A stretch of 39,539 bases of DNA from the NCBI GenBank assembly GCA_030681035.1, contig JAUXUI010000008.1:1-39539 (forward strand). The letters are read 5' to 3'. This DNA is from Lysobacteraceae bacterium (GTDB taxonomy: Bacteria; Pseudomonadota; Gammaproteobacteria; Xanthomonadales; Xanthomonadaceae). The first letter of the stretch is position 1. Each line of letters begins with the position of its first letter. A program made the position numbers and the translations under genes. The notes beneath the pieces were generated by a model that saw only the letters and a list, made by a program, of their open reading frames with translations, had not been told where the DNA came from and searched no databases. This document shows positions 33,574-39,539 of the stretch, one piece after another.

Positions 33574-34776
33574 TTATGCGCTGGCCTTGAGCATTGAGCG
33601 CGCCAATGCGCTCAGGTGTACTTCATCCGGACCGTCAGCGATGCGCAGCGAGCGCGCGCCGGCATAGGCCCGCGCCAGAAAGCGATCCTGCGCCAGTCCG
33701 GCACCACCGTGCATCTGGATGGCGCGGTCGATCACGGTGCAGGCCATGCGCGGGGCGACGATCTTGATCATGCCGATCAGGTCTTTGGCGCCGCGGTTGC
33801 CGACGCGGTCGAGTTCAGCCGCTGCATGCAGGGTGAGCAGGCGCGCTTGTTCGATTTCGCAGCGCGACAACGCGATGGCCTCCTGCGCCATGCCGTGGCC
33901 ACCCAACGGGCGACCGAAGGCGACGCGGTTGCGGGCGCGCTCCAGCATCATTTCCAGTGATCGCTGCGCCAAGCCGATCAGGCGCATGCAGTGGTGGATA
34001 CGGCCGGGGCCGAGCCGCGCCTGGGCGATGGCAAAGCCCGATCCCGGCGTGCCGATCAGGTTGCTGGCCGGCACTCGTACCTGCTCGAATGCCAGCTCGA
34101 CATGGCCGTACGGCGCATCGTCGTAACCGAACACCGTAAGCGGACGCACCACGCGCACGCCCGGTGTATCCATCGGCACCAGCACCATCGAGTGGCGGCT
34201 GTGGCGTTCGTTTTCCGGATTGCTGACGCCCATCACGATCAATATGCGGCAGCGCGGGTCGCCGGCACCGGTGGTCCACCATTTGCGGCCATCGAGCAGC
34301 AATTCATCGCCGTCGCGCTGGATGCTCAAGGCGATGTTGGTGGCATCCGAGGAGGCGACGTCGGGCTCGGTCATGGCAAACCCGGAGCGGATTTCACCGG
34401 CGAGCAGCGGCTCCAGCCAGCGCGACTGGTGTTCAGCGCTGCCGAATTGGTGCAGCACTTCCATGTTGCCGGTGTCGGGCGCATTGCAGTTGAACAGCTC
34501 CGGTGCGATCAGCGAGCGCCCCATCAGCTCTGCCAGTGGCGCGTAGCTGCGGTTGCTCAGGCCGGCGCCGTGCTTGGCATCAGGCAGAAACAGATTCCAC
34601 AGTCCTTGCGCGCGCGCTTTGCTCTTGAGTTCTTCGATCAGAGGGCAAATCTGCCAGCGCTTCGCGGCGTCGCTATCCCAGGCTTCGATCACCGCTTCAG
34701 CCGGGTAGACGTGCGCTTGCATAAAGGCGCTGACGCGCCGGTGCAGGTCTTGCGCATGTTCGATTTCGTTGCTCAT
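33574..34776 (-). CDS. Acyl-CoA dehydrogenase family protein
   Basis: The 400-residue flavoprotein has family marks: FAMTEPDVASSDATN, RDGDELLLDGRKWWTTGA, GFAIAQARLGPGRIHHCMRLIGLAQRSL and QMHGGAGLAQDRFLARAYAGARSLRIADGPDEVH. It resembles the long-chain, ACAD11-like group that oxidises acyl-CoAs with FAD. The substrate chain length is unknown. Start ATG 34776 is preceded by GGAGAT at good spacing. A longer frame to 34878 overlaps the upstream phosphatase gene. It lies 16 bases downstream of that gene and is probably in the same operon. Confidence 0.88.
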   Translation of the reverse strand: MSNEIEHAQDLHRRVSAFMQAHVYPAEAVIEAWDSDAAKRWQICPLIEELKSKARAQGLWNLFLPDAKHGAGLSNRSYAPLAELMGRSLIAPELFNCNAPDTGNMEVLHQFGSAEHQSRWLEPLLAGEIRSGFAMTEPDVASSDATNIALSIQRDGDELLLDGRKWWTTGAGDPRCRILIVMGVSNPENERHSRHSMVLVPMDTPGVRVVRPLTVFGYDDAPYGHVELAFEQVRVPASNLIGTPGSGFAIAQARLGPGRIHHCMRLIGLAQRSLEMMLERARNRVAFGRPLGGHGMAQEAIALSRCEIEQARLLTLHAAAELDRVGNRGAKDLIGMIKIVAPRMACTVIDRAIQMHGGAGLAQDRFLARAYAGARSLRIADGPDEVHLSALARSMLKASA

Positions 34777-34792
34777 GCTGATCTCCGATGCC

Positions 34793-35485
34793 CTAAAAAT
34801 AGGTCCACAAGTCGCGCGCATTGGCCAGATGCGGCAGCGCATTCCAACTGCCCATGCGCAGCCCGTCGGGCAAGGCATGGAACTCGCACAGCGCGCTGTT
34901 GCGCAACGACAGATTCAGCTCGATCGCACGCTCATCGGCGGCGTCGAGCGCCTGTTGCGCCAACTGCGAGATCACTCCACCCGACGATACCAGCAGCACA
35001 TCCTGTGCCGCGGATTGTTCGCCCAGCTTCGCAAAAGCTCGCTGTGTACGCTGGCGAAACGCCGGCCAGGATTCGCTGTGCGTATCGAGTGTGCCGGCAA
35101 CCCATGCGCGTAGTGCCGTCTGCAACAGGGCAAACACCTCGCGTGGCGTCCCGCTCATGCCGCCATTGGTGGCGCGGATGGTTGGATGATCGGGCTGCTG
35201 CACCATGAATGCGGCAATGATTGCGCGATGGTCGAACTCGTTCAGGTCGGGGTCGATCTGTGCTGCGGGCAGAGCGATGCCGTTGTCACGCAAGGCTTCG
35301 GCAAGCCCTGCATACGTTTCGCGGTGCCGACGCATGTCGCCACAAATCACCGCGACAAAGCGCATGTCATGGCTGGCAAGCCAAGCACCCAAGCGACGCG
35401 ATTGCTCATGCCCGTTACGTGAAAGTTGGTCGTAATCGGCACTGCCGAACGACGCCTGTCCATGGCGTACCGCCAGCAATGTCAT
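34793..35485 (-). CDS. Histidine phosphatase superfamily protein
   Basis: The 230-residue protein begins MTLLAVRHGQASFG. Its RHG motif (residues 7-9) carries the nucleophile His, and VSSGGVISQL stands near the C-terminal part where family members have a second His. Phosphoglycerate mutase-like enzymes act on many phosphate esters; the substrate is open. It follows DUF4426 closely (12 bases) and precedes the acyl-CoA dehydrogenase. GGGAGA gives a ribosome-binding site. Confidence 0.85.
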   Translation of the reverse strand: MTLLAVRHGQASFGSADYDQLSRNGHEQSRRLGAWLASHDMRFVAVICGDMRRHRETYAGLAEALRDNGIALPAAQIDPDLNEFDHRAIIAAFMVQQPDHPTIRATNGGMSGTPREVFALLQTALRAWVAGTLDTHSESWPAFRQRTQRAFAKLGEQSAAQDVLLVSSGGVISQLAQQALDAADERAIELNLSLRNSALCEFHALPDGLRMGSWNALPHLANARDLWTYF

Positions 35486-35497
35486 GGTGTCTCCCGC

Positions 35498-35959
35498 TCA
35501 GCGCGATACAAAAAACTGCTGCTGAAAGCTTGCCCGCAGCGGGCTGTCGGTACCGGGGGTGGCAATGGTGATTTCAAAGGTCAGGGTTTCTTTGTCGGCA
35601 ATCCGGGTTTCGCCCAGATAATAAACAGCCTCGCCTTCGCGTACTTCGCGCATCCGCAGCTCCTGGCGTTGGCCGTTGAGATTGGTTGCGGCAGCGGTAA
35701 CCACCGCCGGCACGGCATTGTCATCGCCAGGCTCACCCTTGCGCACTGCGACATTGAGCAGTGCCCGGCTGGCGGAACGGGTGATGCCGTATTGACGCGC
35801 GACCTCGGCGCTGAGAGCGGTAGTCGCCAATGCGTTGTAATGCACGGTGATATCGCCGGTCTGGATCATGTTCTGGTGCTGCGCGCTGGCGGCGGGCGCC
35901 AATGCGATGGCGAATAGCGACAGCAGCGTGATAGCGACGGAACGTTGGGTGAGGTTCAT
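35498..35959 (-). CDS. DUF4426 domain-containing secreted protein
   Basis: The 153-residue protein has a signal peptide (MNLTQRSVAITLLSLFAIALAPAASAQ with a cut near residue 26) and a mature DUF4426 domain with YNALATTALSAEVARQYGITRS, ALLNVAVRKG and FEITIATPG. The family is periplasmic, common near proC/yggT in gammaproteobacteria, and of unknown function. It is 93 bases downstream of proC on the same strand. Confidence 0.82.
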   Translation of the reverse strand: MNLTQRSVAITLLSLFAIALAPAASAQHQNMIQTGDITVHYNALATTALSAEVARQYGITRSASRALLNVAVRKGEPGDDNAVPAVVTAAATNLNGQRQELRMREVREGEAVYYLGETRIADKETLTFEITIATPGTDSPLRASFQQQFFVSR

Positions 35960-36052
35960 GGCGAGCTTCTCCTGGCGGCAATTCGTGCGTGGCTAGTGTA
36001 TGCATCATCGCGCTGGCGCGTGTTGCTGTCACCTGGTTAGTTGTTCGTCCGT

Positions 36053-36904
36053 TCAGACTGGCGCCGACGCAGCAAGTTCAGCGCCGCGCCGGGTTGCTGC
36101 ATCGATGGCGCGTTCGATCAGAGCAGCGAAACCGTCGCCTTGCAGTTGTGCGATTGCGGCATGGGTGGTGCCGCCCGGTGAGGTGACACGTTGGCGCAGG
36201 GCGCTGGCGGCTTCGTCGGTTTCCGACAACATCCGGGCTGCGCCAAGGATGGTTTGATTGACCAGCGCGCGTGCGGTATCGGCGGGCAGGCCCTGCGCCT
36301 GTGCTGCCGCCTGCCATGCTTCGGCAAGCAGAAAAACGTAGGCGGGGCCGCTGCCCGATACGGCTGTGACTGCGTCCATCAGTGTTTCGTCCGCGATCTC
36401 CACACTGATGCCGACTGCGGCCATCAATGCCATCACTTGTGCCTTCGCGGTTTCGCCGACCCTGGCATTGGCACATACGCCGGTCGCGCCGGCGCCGAGC
36501 AGGGCAGGGGTGTTGGGCATGCAGCGCACGATGGCCTGGCCGCCGCCGAGCCAGGCATCGATTTGCGCGCTGGTGATGCCGGCCGCAATGGATACGACGG
36601 TGGGCCGCTGTGCCTGTGCCAGATCGCGCAGGCTGGCGCAGACCGCCGCCATCACCTGCGGTTTCACGGCCAATAACCAGATGGCGGCACCGTCAGCAGC
36701 CAGGGTGTTGTCGGCTTCGACATGAATGCCAAAGTCGGCTGCCAGGGCTGCACGTGAATCGGTGTTCGGATCGGCAGCCCGGATTGACATCGCTGGGGTG
36801 CCGCGCGCGAGCAGGCCACCGATCAGGCTGCGCGCCATGTTGCCGCCACCGATGAAGGCGATGACGGGGGTGTGCTGGGGTGGGGTGGCGTTTGGCTCGG
36901 TCAT
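36053..36904 (-). CDS. proC: Pyrroline-5-carboxylate reductase
   Basis: The 283-residue NADPH-dependent enzyme opens with a Rossmann motif, IAFIGGGNMARSLIGGLL. The C-terminal part has TAVSGSGPAYVFLLAEAW, the family signature near the active site. It makes proline from pyrroline-5-carboxylate. In relatives proC directly follows yggS. Here a 724-base repeat-rich gap separates them, and no yggT is present downstream. Confidence 0.95.
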   Translation of the reverse strand: MTEPNATPPQHTPVIAFIGGGNMARSLIGGLLARGTPAMSIRAADPNTDSRAALAADFGIHVEADNTLAADGAAIWLLAVKPQVMAAVCASLRDLAQAQRPTVVSIAAGITSAQIDAWLGGGQAIVRCMPNTPALLGAGATGVCANARVGETAKAQVMALMAAVGISVEIADETLMDAVTAVSGSGPAYVFLLAEAWQAAAQAQGLPADTARALVNQTILGAARMLSETDEAASALRQRVTSPGGTTHAAIAQLQGDGFAALIERAIDAATRRGAELAASAPV

Positions 36905-37150
36905 GGGCGGCTCTTTGCGATTGCATGGTGCGGGTTCGATGATCGCACGATAGCAAGAAGTGTCGTGGTTGATGCGCGGCGAAGCTTAAGAGCGACGCTT
37001 CAAGGTTTTCAACCCTGCAGCCGGCCAGTCTCTTTGCATCGGCTTTGCGCAAACAACCCAAAACGCCTTGCGCAACGTTCACACCGTGCGGTGCTCCGCT
37101 GTGGGAGCGCTGTGTGCGCGACCGTAATTTCTCAAATCGCGGCACGCAGT

Positions 37151-37327
37151 TGTAGCCCGGGTTGGAGGCCCGCAGGGCCGTAACCCGGGACCGCGTTGTG
37201 GCTAAGGTAACGCGATGACCATCACGGCATTGCCTGCGGTGGGTTCACGCATTGCCCCGGTTGGTGATGCACGGATGGATGTTGGCGGCGGTCCCGGGTT
37301 ACGCGCTGCGCGCTAACCCGGGCTACA
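37151..37327. mobile_element. 177-bp nested inverted-repeat element between yggS and proC
   Basis: Outer arms are TGTAGCCCGGGTT (37151-37163) and AACCCGGGCTACA (37315-37327). Inner arms TAACCCGGGACCGC (37181-37194) and GCGGTCCCGGGTTA (37288-37301) form a second pair. A further CGTAACCCGGGACCGCGT lies at about 37474-37491. No coding sequence is supported in the whole gap 36905-37628. The end of the gap has short CCCCGTGG tandem copies at about 37605-37624. Confidence 0.7.
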
Positions 37328-37628
37328 TAAAAACGGGGTGTCAACATGAACATGAACACGAGGCCCACAGGGCCGGCCGCTCTTGTGCATCCGGCAACTG
37401 CTCCTGCGTTGCTCTACCTCCGGCATCCATGCCGTCGCCATGCACCCGCGGCACTTGCACATCCTTGTGCGTCGTAACCCGGGACCGCGTCATCGTTGCG
37501 ATGGTGCGATGACAAACACGGCAGTGCGATCCGTGACGCAAGCTTCTCCTGCCTTTGCGTTAATTTACGTCCTTTGCGGAAAAGGTCATTACGCTTTTCC
37601 CGAGGCCCCGTGGCCCCGTGGCCCCGCA

Positions 37629-38309
37629 CTATTCACGCGGCCCAAACAAGGCAGTACCGATGCGCACCATGGTTGCGCCGTAGCTGATGGCCTGTTCAAA
37701 GTCGGCGCTCATTCCCATCGACAAGGTATCGATGCTGGAATAGGTACTGCGCAGTGCGATAAAAGCCTGCTGCATGCGGGCAAAGCTGTCGACGCGTTGT
37801 TGCGGGTGGTGCTCGGGGGTTGGTATTGCCATCAAGCCGCGCAGGCACAGCGTGCCGTGTTGAGAGATGCGCGCCGCCAGTTCGTCGATGGCCTCGGGGC
37901 GGCACCCCGATTTGCTGTCCTCGGAGTCGATATTGACTTGAATGAGTAGATTCAACGGCGCACGGGTATTGGGTCGGTGACGTGCCAGTGCATCGATTAC
38001 GCTGGCGCGGTCAACGCTGTGTACCCAGTCGAAATGTTGTGCCGCTTCGCGCGCCTTGTTGCTTTGCAGGTGACCGATCAAATGCCACTGAAGCGTCAGG
38101 TCGTGCAATGCGGCCTGTTTTGCGATGGCTTCCTGCACGTAGTTTTCACCGAATGCTTGCTGGCCAGCACCGGCAAGGGCGCGGATGGCATCGGCGCTCT
38201 GGGTTTTCGACACGGCCAGCAAGCTGACGTGATCGCTACGCCCGGCGTCACGCGCGGCGGTATCGATGCGTTGCAACAGGGCATCCAATCGGTGTCGCGG
38301 GCTTGGCAT
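37629..38309 (-). CDS. yggS: YggS family pyridoxal phosphate homeostasis protein
   Basis: The 226-residue protein is a single-domain PLP-binding barrel with Lys35 (LLAVSKTQS) as the Schiff-base lysine, plus FGENYVQEA, WHLIGHLQSNKAR and LSMGMSADFEQAI. It binds PLP and buffers vitamin B6 pools. It is divergent from pilT, the gene order seen in Pseudomonas and Xanthomonas relatives. Confidence 0.95.
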   Translation of the reverse strand: MPSPRHRLDALLQRIDTAARDAGRSDHVSLLAVSKTQSADAIRALAGAGQQAFGENYVQEAIAKQAALHDLTLQWHLIGHLQSNKAREAAQHFDWVHSVDRASVIDALARHRPNTRAPLNLLIQVNIDSEDSKSGCRPEAIDELAARISQHGTLCLRGLMAIPTPEHHPQQRVDSFARMQQAFIALRSTYSSIDTLSMGMSADFEQAISYGATMVRIGTALFGPRE

Positions 38310-38319
38310 GTGGGTGGGT

Positions 38320-38346
38320 TTGACCTGCGCAGATTGCGGCTATACT
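38320..38346 (+). promoter_or_regulatory. Candidate sigma-70 promoter of pilT
   Basis: TTGACC (38320-38325) and TATACT (38341-38346) are separated by 15 bases, slightly short but with good boxes. The -10 is 44 bases before the pilT GTG start. It lies in the 81-base gap between divergent yggS and pilT. Confidence 0.5.
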
Positions 38347-38390
38347 GCAACGAATGTGGCACCTCATGGTAGGGGCAAGGGAGAGCGTAC

Positions 38391-39428
38391 GTGGATATTG
38401 CTGAGCTGCTGGCATTTTCAGTCAAAAACAAGGCGTCCGATCTGCATCTGTCAGCCGGTTTGCCTCCCATGATCCGCGTTGATGGTGATGTGCGACGGAT
38501 AAATATTCCTGCGCTCGATCACAAGCAGGTTCACGCGTTGGTCTACGACATCATGTCGGATAAAGCGCGCCGCGATTACGAAGAATTCCTGGAAGTCGAT
38601 TTTTCGTTCGAGATACCTGGGCTGGCCCGCTTTCGTGTCAATGCCTTCAATCAGAACCGTGGCGCTGGTGCGGTATTCCGCACCATTCCGTCCGAAGTGC
38701 TTTCGCTTGATGATCTGGCCGCACCCAAGGTGTTTCGCGAGTTGATCGAGCAGCCGCAGGGGCTGATTCTGGTCACTGGCCCCACCGGCTCGGGCAAATC
38801 GACCACGCTGGCGGCGATGGTGGATCACATCAACAAAAGCGAGTTCGGCCACATCCTGACGGTGGAAGATCCCATCGAGTTCGTGCATACCTCGCAAAAA
38901 TGCCTGATCAACCAGCGCGAAGTTCACCGCGATACGCATGGCTTCAACGAGGCGCTGCGCTCGGCCCTGCGTGAAGACCCCGATTACATCCTGGTCGGCG
39001 AGTTGCGCGATCTGGAAACCATCCGGCTGGCGCTGACCGCTGCTGAAACCGGCCATCTGGTGTTTGGCACCCTGCATACCAGTTCCGCTGCCAAGACCAT
39101 CGACCGCATCATCGACGTGTTCCCGGCCGGCGAGAAGCCGATGGTGCGCTCGATGCTGTCTGAGTCGCTGCGTGCGGTGGTGTCGCAGTCGCTGCTCAAG
39201 AAAGTGGGCGGTGGCCGCGTTGCGGCGCACGAGATCATGGTTGGTGTGCCGGCGATCCGCAACCTGATCCGTGAAGACAAGGTGGCACAGATGTATTCAG
39301 CCATCCAGACCGGTCAGCAATACGGTATGCAGACGCTGGATCAATGCTTGCAGGATATTGTCAAGCGCGGTTTGATTACCCGGCAGTCGGCGCGTGAGTA
39401 TGCGAAAGACAAGCGGTTGTTTGATTGA
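38391..39428 (+). CDS. pilT: Type IV pilus retraction ATPase PilT
   Basis: The 345-residue hexameric ATPase shows Walker A GPTGSGKST (130-138), the Asp box VEDPIEFVH, the His box GTLHTSSAAKTIDRI, Walker B with LVGELRDLETIRL, and the AIRNLIRE motif of PilT proteins. It powers pilus retraction for twitching motility. The start is GTG at 38391 with AAGGGAGA upstream. The window ends before a likely pilU. Confidence 0.97.
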   Translation: MDIAELLAFSVKNKASDLHLSAGLPPMIRVDGDVRRINIPALDHKQVHALVYDIMSDKARRDYEEFLEVDFSFEIPGLARFRVNAFNQNRGAGAVFRTIPSEVLSLDDLAAPKVFRELIEQPQGLILVTGPTGSGKSTTLAAMVDHINKSEFGHILTVEDPIEFVHTSQKCLINQREVHRDTHGFNEALRSALREDPDYILVGELRDLETIRLALTAAETGHLVFGTLHTSSAAKTIDRIIDVFPAGEKPMVRSMLSESLRAVVSQSLLKKVGGGRVAAHEIMVGVPAIRNLIREDKVAQMYSAIQTGQQYGMQTLDQCLQDIVKRGLITRQSAREYAKDKRLFD

Positions 39429-39435
39429 GTGATGC

Positions 39436-39539
39436 CGGGACCACGGGACCACGGGACCACGGGACCACGGGACCACGGGACCACGGGACCACGGGACCAC
39501 GGGACCACGGGACCACGGGACCACGGGACCACGGGACCA
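39436..39539. repeat. Array of 13 perfect 8-bp tandem repeats at the window end
   Basis: CGGGACCA is repeated 13 times without change from 39436 to the window edge at 39539. The array begins 7 bases after the pilT stop and continues beyond the window. The period is not a multiple of three. Such an array could expand or contract by slippage. Confidence 0.9.

Noticed and set aside
1-39539. tRNA or rRNA genes
   Set aside because: I saw no cloverleaf-like GTTCGAATC arrangements with CCA-compatible stems or conserved rRNA blocks, but a tRNAscan run would be the decisive check.

Overview
The window looks like a chromosomal segment of a high-GC gammaproteobacterium. The best fit is the Lysobacterales (Xanthomonadales), probably a Rhodanobacteraceae-like lineage. 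The reasons are the compact his operon with bifunctional hisB and hisIE led by a YerC/TrpR-like gene, the gspLMN-nudE-cysQ-mazG run, the pilT/yggS/proC neighbourhood, and many short palindromic repeats in the intergenic gaps. The assignment is inferred from gene content, not from a search.

Layout. 1-5940: a terminal-inverted-repeat element, a secreted LCAT-like lipase, a short GlpD-like oxidoreductase, the Mrp/ApbC Fe-S carrier and a carboxyethylornithine-synthase/alanine-dehydrogenase-like enzyme. 6292-12919: an aldehyde dehydrogenase and an acetolactate-synthase-like ThDP enzyme on the minus strand, a TonB-dependent receptor and a secreted His/Asp-rich protein. 13025-17708: an accessory island. 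It holds a decayed copy of the 5' end of the acetolactate-synthase-like gene, a 283-bp mobile repeat, a three-repeat CRISPR remnant, a membrane HExxH protein, a small lipoprotein, and a Csx16-CARF-PD-(D/E)XK fusion typical of type III CRISPR ancillary proteins. No cas10, csm/cmr, cas6 or cas1/2 gene is recognisable in the window.

17882-25581: the complete minus-strand histidine operon (yerC-like, hisG, D, C, B, H, A, F, IE). Neighbouring genes overlap by 4-11 bases except at hisH/hisA, where a 170-bp element flanked by a 9-bp direct repeat has been inserted. 25687-28157: a second copy of the 283-bp element, inverted relative to the first, then two convergent toxin-antitoxin-like pairs (DUF6516/HTH and MntA/HepT) and a repeat-rich gap. 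28158-32668: gspL, gspM, gspN, nudE, cysQ and mazG, tightly overlapped. 32908-39428: a Mpo1-like membrane protein, a minus-strand group (proC, DUF4426, histidine phosphatase, acyl-CoA dehydrogenase), yggS, and pilT on the plus strand. The window ends inside an array of 8-bp tandem repeats.

The most interesting locus is 13421-17708. One polypeptide appears to combine a ring-nuclease-type domain (Csx16) with a cyclic-oligoadenylate-sensing CARF domain and a nuclease domain. It lies beside a CRISPR remnant and a gene for a putative membrane metallopeptidase.
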